Shown here: positions 45,067 through 54,940 of the stretch, piece after piece
Position numbering within the stretch: position 1 is the stretch's first letter
Layout of the letters: the number at the start of each line of letters is the position of its first letter
Assembly (NCBI GenBank): GCA_000293845.2
Contig: ALYF01000003.1
Coordinates: 558,001-622,000, forward strand
Length of the DNA stretch: 64,000 nucleotides
DNA from: an alpha proteobacterium IMCC14465
GTDB lineage: Bacteria; Pseudomonadota; Alphaproteobacteria; RS24
Direction of reading: 5' to 3'
Position numbers and translations under genes: made by a program
Notes under the pieces: generated by a model
The model's input: the letters and a program-made list of their open reading frames with translations, nothing else
The model's database searches: none
Told to the model about the DNA's origin: nothing

Positions 45067-46353
45067 CTATCCTTCGTCCAAAGCGCGCCAGCCAATATCA
45101 CGGCGGTAAAACCCTTCTTGCCAGTCAATTTTATCCAATGCGGCATAGGCTTTGTCTCTCGCGGCGGGTAAACCCTTGCCTTTAGAGGTGACATTAAGCA
45201 CACGTCCGCCAACTGCAAGCGTTTTTCCATCTTCGATTTTGGTGCCGGCATGAAAGATTTGCGTGTCGGCATCTGCCTCTGCCGCGTCGAGGCCTTTAAT
45301 CTGTGTCCCTTTGGAATAGCTGCCTGGATAGCCTTGCGCCGCCATTACAACGGTCATCGCGTCTTCATCATGCCACTCAAGTTGAAGGTCGCTAATATCG
45401 CCCTGCGCTGTTGCCATGAGGGCGGGGACAAGGTCACTTTTAAGACGCAGCATCAAAACCTGACATTCCGGGTCGCCAAAACGGGCATTATATTCCACCA
45501 GTTTTGGCCCGTCTTCGGTCAGCATCAATCCGGCATAAAGCACACCGCGATAGGGTGATCCCTTATCTGCCATGGCCGTCAGGGTTGGTTGAATAATGCG
45601 CGTCATGGTTTCTTCCAACAGGGCGGGTGAAACGATTCTGGCGGGTGAATAAGCACCCATGCCGCCTGTGTTAGGGCCGGTATCGCCTTCGCCGACACGC
45701 TTATGGTCTTGCGCTGTTGCCAGTGGAAGGGCATTCACACCATCTGTCAGGACAAAAAAGCTGGCTTCTTCGCCTGTCATAAATTCTTCAATCACAAGTT
45801 CAGCCCCGGCTGCGCCGAATGCGCCATCAAAAATATCATCAACGGCAGCGCGCGCCTGCGCGTCAGTTTCGGCGATAATCACGCCCTTGCCTGCGGCGAG
45901 ACCATCAGCTTTAACGACGATAGGCGCCGGGTGCGTGTCGAGATAGGTATGAGCCTCTGCAGCGGTTTTGAACCGACCATAGGCCGCTGTCGGAATGTCA
46001 TAGGCGGCGCAAATATCTTTGGTAAACCCTTTGGATCCTTCGACTTGGGCGGCGGCTGCCACAGGCCCGAAAGCGGCGATGTTTTCAGCCATTAGTGCAT
46101 CTGCCAACCCAGCCACGAGAGGGCCTTCCGGTCCGATAACAACGAGGTCGATAGCTTGTTCTTTGGCAAATTTCACCACGGCTGGTGGCGACTCAATATC
46201 AAGGCTGACACATTCAGCGATGGTTTCAACACCGCCATTGCCGGGCGCACAATAGAGTTTTTCCAGCAAGGGACTTTGCGCTATTTTCCAGCACAGGGCG
46301 TGTTCGCGCCCGCCACTGCCAAGAACGAGAATTTTGACGCTTTTTTCTTCCAT
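45067..46353 (-). CDS. purD: Phosphoribosylamine-glycine ligase (GAR synthetase)
   Basis: A 428-residue ATP-grasp enzyme for the second step of purine synthesis. The N-terminus MEEKSVKILVLGSGGREHALCWK is followed by GPEGPLVAGLAD, VVKADGLAAGKGV and NTGGMGAYSPA, and MLTEDGPKLVEYNARFGDPECQ near the end of the ATP-grasp domain. ATG at 46353 fits the family length; a TTG at 46377 is less likely. It is divergent from xseA. Confidence 0.95.
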   Translation of the reverse strand: MEEKSVKILVLGSGGREHALCWKIAQSPLLEKLYCAPGNGGVETIAECVSLDIESPPAVVKFAKEQAIDLVVIGPEGPLVAGLADALMAENIAAFGPVAAAAQVEGSKGFTKDICAAYDIPTAAYGRFKTAAEAHTYLDTHPAPIVVKADGLAAGKGVIIAETDAQARAAVDDIFDGAFGAAGAELVIEEFMTGEEASFFVLTDGVNALPLATAQDHKRVGEGDTGPNTGGMGAYSPARIVSPALLEETMTRIIQPTLTAMADKGSPYRGVLYAGLMLTEDGPKLVEYNARFGDPECQVLMLRLKSDLVPALMATAQGDISDLQLEWHDEDAMTVVMAAQGYPGSYSKGTQIKGLDAAEADADTQIFHAGTKIEDGKTLAVGGRVLNVTSKGKGLPAARDKAYAALDKIDWQEGFYRRDIGWRALDEG

Positions 46354-46499
46354 ATAATCGACCTGTCGGGTTTTCAATCTGTTTGGGATAGTAACGTGAA
46401 TGATTTAAAGCTAAAATCAAACTATCAAATTTTGCGAGGCTTGTCTGACGCGGCGCGGTGCCCTGCCAAACAAAACAGTGGATAGCAGTAATAAATCGA

Positions 46500-46537
46500 A
46501 TGAGTCAATTTAGAGAAAATGAGTCAATTTAGAGAAA
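46500..46537 (+). repeat. 19-bp tandem duplication of the xseA start region
   Basis: ATGAGTCAATTTAGAGAAA is present at 46500-46518 and again at 46519-46537. The second copy holds the xseA start codon. The first is in another frame and, if used, would encode a 10-residue peptide ending at the TAG at 46530-46532, overlapping the xseA start. Confidence 0.95.
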
Positions 46538-48021
46538 CAGATAATCGGAATGCGAATGTGCAGGAATTTTCTGTTAGTGAAATTTCCGGACTGGTCAAGC
46601 GTCAGATTGAAGATGGATTTGCGCATATTCGTGTGCGCGCCGAACTGGGGCGTGTTTCTCGCCCGGCATCTGGGCATCTCTATCTGGATTTAAAAGACGA
46701 AAAAGCTGTGCTGTCAGGCGTCATCTGGAAGGGCGCGGCGCAGAAGCTTCCCTTACAACCAGAGCAAGGGCTTGAGGTTATTTGTACCGGCAAGCTGACA
46801 ACTTTTGCTGGTCAGTCGAAATATCAGATGATTATCGACTACATGGAACCGGCAGGTGTTGGCGCATTAATGGCTTTGCTGGAGGAACGCAAAAAGAAAC
46901 TCACAGCGGAAGGTTTATTTGAACCGGGGCGCAAAAAAACATTACCCTTTTTGCCGGAAACCATCGGCGTCGTTACCAGCCCATCTGGGGCGGTTATACG
47001 CGATATTATTCATCGTCTTGAAGACAGGTTTCCCCGTCATGTGTTGGTTTGGCCCGTGCGCGTGCAGGGCGAGAATTGTGCCGAGGAGGTCTCCCGCGCC
47101 ATTGCCGGATTTAATGCCATAAAACCGGGCGGGCAAACGCCGCGGCCTGATTTGCTTATTGTTGCGCGTGGCGGGGGCAGTTTTGAGGATCTATGGGGCT
47201 TTAATGAGGAAATTGTTGTGCGCACGGTCGCGCAGTCAGATATTCCGGTTATCTCCGCAATTGGCCATGAAACCGATACAACGCTGATAGATTTTGCCGC
47301 TGATATACGTGCGCCAACACCAACCGCCGCGGCGGAAATGGCGGTGCCGGTGCGCGCGGATTTATTGGCGGGTTTGATGGATTTATCACGGCGGTTGATG
47401 CGGAGCAGTCATGCCGTGATGACAACTCGACGTGACCGTTTATCGGGGTTATCGCGGGGCATGCCGCGCCTTGAGGATATACTCGCCATTCCGCGCCAGC
47501 AATTTGATGCCATTGCTGGTCGATTAGGACGCGCGCTGGCCGCGAATCTAACCAATCAGAAAGCTCAATTTGACCGTATGTCAGCTGGGCTGTCTTTCAG
47601 ACCAGTGCTGGGGCATATCCATCAATCGCGGCAAAATATTAAGGCGCTTCAACATCGTGCGGCGCTTGCCGAAGCAGGGAAGATGAAAGAAGCGGCGCAA
47701 AAATTAGCGGCGCTTAGCAAACAATTAGATTTGCTCAGTCATGAATCCGTTCTCGCACGCGGCTTTGCTCTTGTTCTGGATGAGACGGGCATGCCTTTAC
47801 GCCAAGCGGCGCAGGTCACAGCTGGGAGCTTGCTGGATATTCATTTGTCTAAAGGGGAGACGTTGGCTGCGCGGGTGGAGACAGCATCACCTGTCAAACA
47901 GCCCCCGAAAAAGCTGGGAAAAAGCCCAATTAAGAAAGACACTGTAAAAAAAGACACAGTAAAAAAAGACGCTGTGAAAAACGAGACAAAAACCGCGCAA
48001 CAGGGTAAATTATTCGAATGA
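46519..48021 (+). CDS. xseA: Exodeoxyribonuclease VII large subunit
   Basis: A 500-residue subunit of ExoVII, which degrades single-stranded DNA. The N-terminal OB fold contains GHLYLDLKDEKAVLSGVIWK, and the catalytic region shows GVVTSPSGAVIRDI, LLIVARGGGSFEDLWGFNEE and SAIGHETDTTLIDFAADIRAPTPTAAAE. The C-terminal 40 residues are a Lys/Asp-rich tail made of KKDTV repeats. The small subunit xseB is not in the window. The start codon lies in the second copy of a 19-bp duplication. It overlaps the DUF2093 gene by 4 bp. Confidence 0.94.
   Translation: MSQFRETDNRNANVQEFSVSEISGLVKRQIEDGFAHIRVRAELGRVSRPASGHLYLDLKDEKAVLSGVIWKGAAQKLPLQPEQGLEVICTGKLTTFAGQSKYQMIIDYMEPAGVGALMALLEERKKKLTAEGLFEPGRKKTLPFLPETIGVVTSPSGAVIRDIIHRLEDRFPRHVLVWPVRVQGENCAEEVSRAIAGFNAIKPGGQTPRPDLLIVARGGGSFEDLWGFNEEIVVRTVAQSDIPVISAIGHETDTTLIDFAADIRAPTPTAAAEMAVPVRADLLAGLMDLSRRLMRSSHAVMTTRRDRLSGLSRGMPRLEDILAIPRQQFDAIAGRLGRALAANLTNQKAQFDRMSAGLSFRPVLGHIHQSRQNIKALQHRAALAEAGKMKEAAQKLAALSKQLDLLSHESVLARGFALVLDETGMPLRQAAQVTAGSLLDIHLSKGETLAARVETASPVKQPPKKLGKSPIKKDTVKKDTVKKDAVKNETKTAQQGKLFE
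47932..47976 (+). repeat. 15-bp tandem repeat in the xseA tail
   Basis: Three in-frame 15-bp units begin at 47932, 47947 and 47962 and encode K-K-D-T-V, K-K-D-T-V and K-K-D-A-V. They extend the C-terminus of the ExoVII large subunit by a charged segment. Confidence 0.9.
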
Positions 48022-48236
48022 GTGATTTGGCAAATTTAGGCGCAGAAGCAAAAATAAAATATCTCGATGGTGATTTCATTATTGAACATCCCGGGACACA
48101 TGTGACCTGCGCCGTTACTGGCAAACCAATTTTGATGGATATGTTACGCTACTGGAGTGTCGATTTTCAGGAGCCTTATATTGATGCCGCCGCCTCGCTT
48201 CAGGCCGAGCAGCAAAGACAACAAAAAAACTCATGA
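48018..48236 (+). CDS. DUF2093 family small protein
   Basis: A 72-residue protein with the DUF2093 signature AKIKYLDGDFIIEHPGTHVTC and PILMDMLRYWSVDFQEPYIDA. Function is unknown. The ATG overlaps the xseA stop (ATGA) and the stop overlaps the M23 peptidase start, so all three are translationally coupled. This order is typical of alphaproteobacteria. Confidence 0.88.
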   Translation: MSDLANLGAEAKIKYLDGDFIIEHPGTHVTCAVTGKPILMDMLRYWSVDFQEPYIDAAASLQAEQQRQQKNS

Positions 48237-49054
48237 TATCAACGCTTCTTTTGAGTGGTCTTTTATCGCTAGCGCCGCTTGATGAGACAACTTTTCCTGA
48301 AATGCTGGTCGATTCTGCCTCAGGGCATTTTAAGCCCGGCGGGTTAGTGGCCTTACAGCTTAAACCCGGTGTTTCCGTTCAGGTGGATAATCGCCCAGTG
48401 CCCACAGATAATGGGCTTGCCGTATTTGGTTACGGGCGTGATGCTGGGACGGAATCGACTTTGAAATTTAATCTTGATGGTGAGGTCTATGCTCTCACCC
48501 AGCCATTGGAAAACAGAGATTATAATATCCAATATGTTGAGGGCGTGGCGCCAAAATATGTTTCCCCGCCCGAAACTGTCTTGCAACGCATCCGCGAGGA
48601 GGGGCGACAAAAAAAACAAGCCCGCAGTGATGGCGCGATAACAGCCCTTTTTGGTGAAAAGTTTTTTTGGCCTCTTAAAGGCAGAATTACAGGTGTCTAT
48701 GGTAGTCAGCGATATTTTAATGGGGAACCACGGCGGCCGCATTATGGTATCGACATTGCCGCGCCTGCCGGCACGCCAATAATGGCGATGACATCAGGTG
48801 TCGTGACTTTGGCAGAAGAGAATATGTATTATGAAGGTGGGCTGGTGTTTATTGACCACGGCATGGGGCTGCTCTCTGCTTATCTGCACTTATCGGAAAT
48901 TAATGTAAAAACAGGCGACAAGGTTGATGCACAACAAATTATTGGGCGTGTGGGATCAGCAGGGCGGTCGACAGGACCGCATCTGGATTGGCGGGTTTAT
49001 TGGCGCGACCAGCGGCTAGATCCGGCCTTGCTGGTGCGCGCGCGCGAAGATTAA
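48233..49054 (+). CDS. M23-family (LytM) metallopeptidase
   Basis: A 273-residue peptidoglycan peptidase or division regulator. The short N-terminal hydrophobic segment (MISTLLLSGLLSLA) is a signal sequence. The LytM domain (about 140-265) has HYGIDIAAPAGTPI with the zinc His and Asp, AYLHLSEI and GPHLDWRVYW. The zinc ligands are all present, so it may be an active endopeptidase rather than an EnvC-like activator. The N-terminal part (25-130) is unrecognised. It ends 1 bp from the convergent acyltransferase gene. Confidence 0.9.
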   Translation: MISTLLLSGLLSLAPLDETTFPEMLVDSASGHFKPGGLVALQLKPGVSVQVDNRPVPTDNGLAVFGYGRDAGTESTLKFNLDGEVYALTQPLENRDYNIQYVEGVAPKYVSPPETVLQRIREEGRQKKQARSDGAITALFGEKFFWPLKGRITGVYGSQRYFNGEPRRPHYGIDIAAPAGTPIMAMTSGVVTLAEENMYYEGGLVFIDHGMGLLSAYLHLSEINVKTGDKVDAQQIIGRVGSAGRSTGPHLDWRVYWRDQRLDPALLVRARED

Positions 49055-49927
49055 TTATTTCCAGCGATTGTGAAGCCATAGCCAATGAGCGGGCTGCTGT
49101 CTAATTGCGTCTTCCATCATATCGTTCATTTTTTGGGCTGTGTTGAGAATATCCTGCTGGGTGTTATCGCTGGTTTCAGGATAAAAGGCGGGATGAAAAA
49201 CCACATCAAAATGGCAATTTTCACGTCGTTGAATGCTGCCTAAAACCATTGGCACATTAAATTTTCTGGCAATTTTGGCGATGGCAGTTGCTGTCATGGC
49301 CGGGCGGTTAAAAAATTGAAGTTCAGCACCATCATTCATTTTTTGATCATTTAATACACAAACGGTATTGCCATTTTTTAATGTTTGGATAATTTTTTTT
49401 GCGCCTTCGGCACCTTTTGGGACAAGGTTTGTCAAGCTTGCATTGCCGCGCTTTTTTGTAATCCATTTTTCGTAAAAAGGGTTGTTGGCTCTCCGATAAA
49501 CACCGAGCACATTGCTATCGAACATAGTCGTACTCATCGCTAAGATTTCCCAGTTTCCCATATGCGCAGAAAACAATATTAAACCATTACCTTTATCCAA
49601 AACTTTCTGGGCGTCATCCCAACCAATAATATTTACCCTCTTATCGGCTTCCGCGCGTATCTTATCGAGATTACTGAACTCCCCAAAAAACATGCCAAGA
49701 TTACGCCACATCTCAATGTTCAAAACTTTAATCTCGGTATCACTTGCTTCAGGAAAAGCTGCGATTTTATTATTTATTGCAATTTTGTTCTTAGGAAAAA
49801 GGGGGCCAATTTTTGAGAATAAAGCACCAAAAAACCGACTGCTTCTCTCTAAACCTAATATCCGAGCAATTGTAATAAATGCCATGCCCAAAACAATTTC
49901 TATTATATGTCTAATCGTTTTCAGCAT
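49055..49927 (-). CDS. Lipid A biosynthesis acyltransferase (LpxL/HtrB family)
   Basis: A 290-residue inner-membrane acyltransferase that adds secondary acyl chains to Kdo-lipid A. It has an N-terminal hydrophobic anchor (about 8-25) and the catalytic HxxxxE motif LFSAHMGNWEILAMS, followed by NDQKMNDGAELQFFNRPAMT. Length is close to LpxL (306). It follows lpxK by 59 bp and ends the lipid A/Kdo operon. Which position it acylates cannot be judged. Confidence 0.88.
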   Translation of the reverse strand: MLKTIRHIIEIVLGMAFITIARILGLERSSRFFGALFSKIGPLFPKNKIAINNKIAAFPEASDTEIKVLNIEMWRNLGMFFGEFSNLDKIRAEADKRVNIIGWDDAQKVLDKGNGLILFSAHMGNWEILAMSTTMFDSNVLGVYRRANNPFYEKWITKKRGNASLTNLVPKGAEGAKKIIQTLKNGNTVCVLNDQKMNDGAELQFFNRPAMTATAIAKIARKFNVPMVLGSIQRRENCHFDVVFHPAFYPETSDNTQQDILNTAQKMNDMMEDAIRQQPAHWLWLHNRWK

Positions 49928-49986
49928 GATGATGATATTAACTATTGCTAGATTAATGACTACCGGGTGCAGCGTATCGTTTTGGT

Positions 49987-51033
49987 TTATAGCTTTGGTT
50001 CTTTGGCCTCAGCTAATCGTTTAATGACAAACTGTTCCACTTTTTTTTCTTCCCCAAACATTGCAACAACATCGAGTATTTTGCAAGTTTGGGCAAGTTT
50101 AAAACGTTTGCTGGATTTATCAAAACCTTTCAGCCTCACGGCGTCTTTCCGGGTTGTGATGAGGTAAGCATTATATTTTTGAGCCAGTGATAGCAAATCT
50201 GAAGCGTCTTGCTCGGAATAATAATAATGATCATCAAAATCCTTACTGAATTGAATGTCATATCCAAGTTGTTCTAACTGATTGTAAAATTTTGTTGGTC
50301 GCCCGATACCGCAAAAGGCGACAACTTTTTCCGCCACGGCATTGGTTGCTGTCAACTCCATCTCAAAAACCGGAATATTTAGTTTTTTGGCTTTTGATAT
50401 AACCGCGCTGACATCGTCTCTATGCGGCTCGTGAAATGGCCCGCTTATGATGAGGGCATCAATGCGAGAGAGCGCATTATCTATGGGTTCTCTCAAAGGT
50501 CCGGCCGGAAATACTGCACCATTTCCAAACCCGGCCTGACGGTCTATCACGGCAAAGGTGAGTGATTTTTGGAGGTTTGGGCTTTGCATGCCATCATCCA
50601 TTATCAGGACGCTCGGCTGTACTTGCCTATCGCTTAAGGCGAGTTTAGCTGCAGCCCGCCTATTGGGGGCAATATAAACCGGAAATTGATGCGCCATCAT
50701 AAGGGGTTCATCCCCTGTTAATTTGGCGTGATGTGTTTTGGGGTCGACTTTGAGCGCCTGTTTGTTGTCACCGCTATAGCCACGCGAAAGGATAGCGGCT
50801 TGTTCGCCCTTTGACTGAAGAAGCTCTGCAAGTTTCAGTGTAACGGGTGTCTTGCCACTTCCGCCCAGTGTGAAATTTCCTACGCAGATGACGGGCTTTC
50901 CAACATGTTCAGCATGGGAAAGCTTTAATCTTAAATTGACAATTTGACCATAGAGAGACCCGAGTGGCAGCAGTGCCGTTTTCGTGAAATCTGTTTTATT
51001 TGCGGGGAAATGCCAAAATTCAGGATTACGCAT
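49987..51033 (-). CDS. lpxK: Tetraacyldisaccharide 4'-kinase
   Basis: A 348-residue enzyme that phosphorylates the lipid A precursor to lipid IVA. The P-loop GNFTLGGSGKTPVT is near residue 50, and LIMDDGMQSPNL supplies the conserved DDG motif. An N-terminal amphipathic segment suits membrane association. It lies 8 bp after waaA in the Kdo/lipid A operon, where it supplies the acceptor for WaaA. Confidence 0.93.
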   Translation of the reverse strand: MRNPEFWHFPANKTDFTKTALLPLGSLYGQIVNLRLKLSHAEHVGKPVICVGNFTLGGSGKTPVTLKLAELLQSKGEQAAILSRGYSGDNKQALKVDPKTHHAKLTGDEPLMMAHQFPVYIAPNRRAAAKLALSDRQVQPSVLIMDDGMQSPNLQKSLTFAVIDRQAGFGNGAVFPAGPLREPIDNALSRIDALIISGPFHEPHRDDVSAVISKAKKLNIPVFEMELTATNAVAEKVVAFCGIGRPTKFYNQLEQLGYDIQFSKDFDDHYYYSEQDASDLLSLAQKYNAYLITTRKDAVRLKGFDKSSKRFKLAQTCKILDVVAMFGEEKKVEQFVIKRLAEAKEPKL

Positions 51034-51041
51034 CTATTTGC

Positions 51042-52322
51042 CTATCTTGATATCTTTTTCTCTAAAAACGGTGTAACCGCAGTCAGCGTTTCTTCTGTTG
51101 CGCCTTTATTTTTATCAATCAATTTAAGCGCATTGGTCGATAGTTTTTTTCTGAATGTGGCATCAGAAAGAAGAAGGTCAACCATATCCGTCATATCATT
51201 TTGTGTCGTGATTGCTCGCCCGGCATCCTCATCTTTCATCAGCGTAAACATTTCAGAAAAGTTTTCAGTCGAGGGGCCATAGAAAATAGCTGTATTTAAT
51301 CTTGCGGCTTCAAGAGGATTTTGCCCCCCTCTTGGGGTAAGCGTGCCGCCGATAAAGGCAATTTCACACAATCGGTATAAAAGCCCCATGTCGCCGATTG
51401 TGTCTGCGAGATAGATATCAGTATCGGCTTTAATGGTCTGATTTTCACTGCGGCGCGCGATGGTGAGATTCATTTCCGTGAGCTGCTTAACCAGACTCTC
51501 GCCTCTTTGAGGGTGGCGTGGGGCAATGATGCTCAATAAGCCGGGGTGCTTGTCTTTGAGATTTTTATGCGTCTCGGCGACAGAAACTTCCTCGGTTTCA
51601 TGGGTGCTGGCTGCGAGCCAGATAGGGCGGTTGCCAATGGCTTGGTTGAGTTTTTGCAGTTCAGTTGCTTTATATGGCAGTGGCGGGGTGTCATATTTTA
51701 AATTGCCTGCCGTTATGATGCGCTTAGCACCAAGCATCTCATAGCGCACACATGAATGACTGTCTTGTGCGAGGATAAGATTAAATTGGTTCAGTAAGTG
51801 ACGCACGCTAATTGGAAATCTCTTCCAGTTTTTAAATGAATTTTGAGACATACGGGCATTAATCAGGAACAATGGCACATTATTTTGTTCGGCTCGATGC
51901 ATGAGGTTGGGCCAAATTTCCGATTCGACAAACAGGCCGATATCGGGACGCCAATGTTTTACAAAACGCTTGGCAAATCCCGGGTGATCCATTGGCACAT
52001 ATTGATGAATAATTCTTTCATGAGGGTTGTCATTGGCAATTTTAGCCGAGGTGACCGTGCCGCTTGTGAGCAGAGCCTGCGCTTCAGGAAATTTTTCAAG
52101 TAGTTTACGGATTAAGGGGAGAACGGTGACCATTTCGCCAACACTGGCAACATGTACCCATATCAAAAGTCCTTTAGGGCGTGCCATCCCCGCAAATCCG
52201 CGTCGTTCAAATTTTCGAAACCCGTCTTCACGCCCTATTTTTTTTCGCAAGCGGAACAGAATGCTGGTGAGCGGTCCAATGAGCCAGGTCACGGCTCGAT
52301 AAATATAAAACATCAAAGGCAT
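51042..52322 (-). CDS. waaA: 3-deoxy-D-manno-octulosonic acid transferase
   Basis: A 426-residue GT30-type transferase that adds Kdo to lipid IVA. An N-terminal membrane segment is followed by LIWVHVASVGEM, containing the catalytic region. VESEIWPNLM and IAFIGGTLTPRGGQNPLEAARLN are the later family motifs. One enzyme usually adds both Kdo residues. It sits 2 bp after the DUF374 gene and 8 bp before lpxK. Confidence 0.94.
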   Translation of the reverse strand: MPLMFYIYRAVTWLIGPLTSILFRLRKKIGREDGFRKFERRGFAGMARPKGLLIWVHVASVGEMVTVLPLIRKLLEKFPEAQALLTSGTVTSAKIANDNPHERIIHQYVPMDHPGFAKRFVKHWRPDIGLFVESEIWPNLMHRAEQNNVPLFLINARMSQNSFKNWKRFPISVRHLLNQFNLILAQDSHSCVRYEMLGAKRIITAGNLKYDTPPLPYKATELQKLNQAIGNRPIWLAASTHETEEVSVAETHKNLKDKHPGLLSIIAPRHPQRGESLVKQLTEMNLTIARRSENQTIKADTDIYLADTIGDMGLLYRLCEIAFIGGTLTPRGGQNPLEAARLNTAIFYGPSTENFSEMFTLMKDEDAGRAITTQNDMTDMVDLLLSDATFRKKLSTNALKLIDKNKGATEETLTAVTPFLEKKISR

Positions 52323-52324
52323 AA

Positions 52325-53035
52325 TTAGCCTTTTAGCAGACTTTCTGCCTTTTCATGCAGTTCATTGAGATTTTTTTCTAATTTCAAGCGATAGGTCTCT
52401 ATCATCTCATCATCTGCATGACGGGGAACATGAATAGGTTCGCCATAAGCAATAACCAATTTCCCAAATGGTTTAGGGATGATGAATTTGTCCCACGCTT
52501 TTTCAACAATAATCTCGTTTTGTGTGCGAATGGCTGTGGGCATAATCGGTTTTTGACTGAAGCGTGCCAAAGCAATAATGCCTTGACCACATTCACATGA
52601 AGGGCCGGGGGGGATGTCGGCTGTCAACCAGACACATATATGATTGTTTAGATGACGTATGAGGGACCGAAAAGCTGCCGCACCATTTTTATTTTTAATG
52701 GGGCGCTTTGAGGCAGAACCTGTGCCCGAGCCAATCACCGGTGTGGCGCCCGTAAGCCGGGCATAAATGATGCCTATTTTACTGTCCGGATGATTGGAAC
52801 TCAGACTGGCGTAAGATTTTGATGATACTAGTGTCTTGGGTGCCATGAGCAGGTTTCTGTGCCACATGGTGAGAATGAATGTGTCCTTGGTGTTTTGCAT
52901 CATGTCTGCATGCGGTTGACCGACAACAATTTTACGGCATGAAAGAAAAACAAAGCCAATCCAGGTTTTGAGCAGGATGGCTGCAAAATAAAGCATTGCT
53001 TTGCTTCGTAAAACTTTTTTAATTACTGCTTTCAT
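52325..53035 (-). CDS. DUF374 lysophospholipid acyltransferase-like protein
   Basis: A 236-residue membrane protein. The MWHRNLLMAPK segment holds the HxxxxD-like acyltransferase position, and the SSNHPDSKIGIIYARLTGATPVIGSGTG region is typical of DUF374. LTADIPPGPSCECGQGIIALA follows. The family is linked to lipid A or phospholipid remodelling, but the reaction is not established. The ATG at 53035 is used; the frame is open 18 bp further. It lies between msbA and waaA. Confidence 0.82.
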   Translation of the reverse strand: MKAVIKKVLRSKAMLYFAAILLKTWIGFVFLSCRKIVVGQPHADMMQNTKDTFILTMWHRNLLMAPKTLVSSKSYASLSSNHPDSKIGIIYARLTGATPVIGSGTGSASKRPIKNKNGAAAFRSLIRHLNNHICVWLTADIPPGPSCECGQGIIALARFSQKPIMPTAIRTQNEIIVEKAWDKFIIPKPFGKLVIAYGEPIHVPRHADDEMIETYRLKLEKNLNELHEKAESLLKG

Positions 53036-53121
53036 GACGCAACTTGAACTCAAACTGATACATTACACTTAACTACTATCAAATCTTTACTGGCACTTAT
53101 ATTGACAGCTATGCGGGTTTA

Positions 53122-54894
53122 TTAATCTTCGAATTGTGCCTTATAGAGTTCGGCATATAGGCCTGGAGTATTTGACAATTCTTCATGTGTGCCGGACTGC
53201 ACGACCTTACCTTGATTGATAACATATATTTTATCGGCATTGATGATGGTCGACAATCTGTGCGCCACAACGAGCGAGGTTCTGTCACGCATTAAATATG
53301 TGAGTGCTTTTTGAACTTCTTGCTCTGCCTTATTGTCTAAGGCTGATGTGGCTTCGTCCAGCAACAGGATGGGCGCATCTTTCAGCATGGCGCGGGCAAT
53401 GGCGATGCGTTGACGTTGACCGCCGGATAATTGCATGCCGCCTTCCCCACATCTTGTTTCATAGCTTTGGGGTAAATCAGAAATAAAGTCATGTGCCGCC
53501 GCGCTTTTCGCAGCAGCTTCTATTTCGGCAGCTGTGGCATCGGGTTTTCCATAAGAAATATTGGCTGCAATTGTGTCATCAAATAAGAAAGGTTCTTGGG
53601 TCACAAGTGCCGTCGAGGCGCGCAGGCTTTCAATGGTGACATTGCTAATATTCTGTCCATCTATCTCAATCGCACCGGCAAAAGGATCGTAAAAACGTAG
53701 AACCATATTCAATAGAGTTGACTTCCCTGCACCTGAGGGGCCAACAAAAGCAACTGTCTCGCCAGGATTAATGTCTATTGAAATATCATTGAGCGCAACT
53801 ATGTCACGATTACCGTAAGCAAAAGAGACATCTTTAAATTTGATGCCACCTGCGGAAATTTTGAGGTCTTCGGCCTCTGGCTTGTTGATAATTTCAATCG
53901 GTTTGTCAATTATCTCGAAAACGCGCAAACCAGCTGAGACACCTTCTTGTAAAACCACAGGGAGGTTCGCTACGGATCTGAGAGGTTGATAAGCGATGAG
54001 CAATGCTGAGATGAAGCCCATAAATTCACCCGCAGTCAAATTTCCATCTAAGCTCTGACTGCCGCCCCAAAAGATGATACCGGCAACGGCAATACCTGCA
54101 AGGGCTTCAACTATGGGGCTGGATGCGGATCTGGCGCGCACTGAACGCATGGTGAATTCCAGCACTCGGTTAATGACATTATCGGCATTTTTGCTTTCCT
54201 GTTTCTCGCCAGCATAGGCTTTAACAACGCGGATACCTTTAATGGTTTCTGAAATCAGTCTGGAGAGGCGTCCGGTCTCTGTCAGGCCTTGATGTGAGGC
54301 TTTTCGGGTCACTTTACCGAGCCGACGCATGGAGAAAAGGCCAGCCGGCACGACAATGATGACGTAAATGCTGGCAAGTTGCCAATTGAGATTAAACATC
54401 ATGCCGATCAGGACAATGAGTGTAAATAAATGCCGGAACAAATTAATCAGCGTTTGGTTCAGCGTATTCGCCATGACCTTGGCATCATTTAAAAATATCG
54501 CAATGTAGTTGCCGGTATGGGTGTCGCTGAGGGTCTCGAGGTCAGCTTTGATGAGGTTTGCATAAATTTCCAGTTGAAGCTGAGCCGTGATTTTTTGCCC
54601 AACATAATTAAGAATAATATTCGAAGAATAGGTTGCCCCGCCCCTGACTAACGACATAATCATGACACCAAGTGGTATCAAGATGAGCATGGTTCTATCC
54701 CCGTCAATAAAGACAGTATCAATGGATTGCTGAATAAACCAAGGAAGCGCGCCCGAAGCTGCGGCGATAATCAAATTCGCTAAAATGCCAAGCAGAATCA
54801 GACCAAGAAACGGTTTGATATAAACAATAAATGTCCGCCGAATGACAGTCACCGTTTTTGACCGATGGGAAGTTTGTTGTACGTCTTTAGACAT
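53122..54894 (-). CDS. msbA: Lipid A export ABC transporter MsbA-like
   Basis: A 590-residue half-transporter with an N-terminal six-helix membrane domain (about 25-330) and a C-terminal ATPase. Walker A is GPSGAGKSTLLNM, the signature LSGGQRQRIAIARAML, and Walker B ILLLDEATSALD, with the H-loop at LVVAHRLST. It should flip lipid A-core across the inner membrane as a homodimer. It is located between cysQ and the DUF374/waaA genes, which supports the lipid A role over a drug exporter. Confidence 0.9.
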   Translation of the reverse strand: MSKDVQQTSHRSKTVTVIRRTFIVYIKPFLGLILLGILANLIIAAASGALPWFIQQSIDTVFIDGDRTMLILIPLGVMIMSLVRGGATYSSNIILNYVGQKITAQLQLEIYANLIKADLETLSDTHTGNYIAIFLNDAKVMANTLNQTLINLFRHLFTLIVLIGMMFNLNWQLASIYVIIVVPAGLFSMRRLGKVTRKASHQGLTETGRLSRLISETIKGIRVVKAYAGEKQESKNADNVINRVLEFTMRSVRARSASSPIVEALAGIAVAGIIFWGGSQSLDGNLTAGEFMGFISALLIAYQPLRSVANLPVVLQEGVSAGLRVFEIIDKPIEIINKPEAEDLKISAGGIKFKDVSFAYGNRDIVALNDISIDINPGETVAFVGPSGAGKSTLLNMVLRFYDPFAGAIEIDGQNISNVTIESLRASTALVTQEPFLFDDTIAANISYGKPDATAAEIEAAAKSAAAHDFISDLPQSYETRCGEGGMQLSGGQRQRIAIARAMLKDAPILLLDEATSALDNKAEQEVQKALTYLMRDRTSLVVAHRLSTIINADKIYVINQGKVVQSGTHEELSNTPGLYAELYKAQFED

Positions 54895-54940
54895 TTAAAT
54901 TCACGAATTGCTTCTGATTCTTCATTATATAAGTATCATA

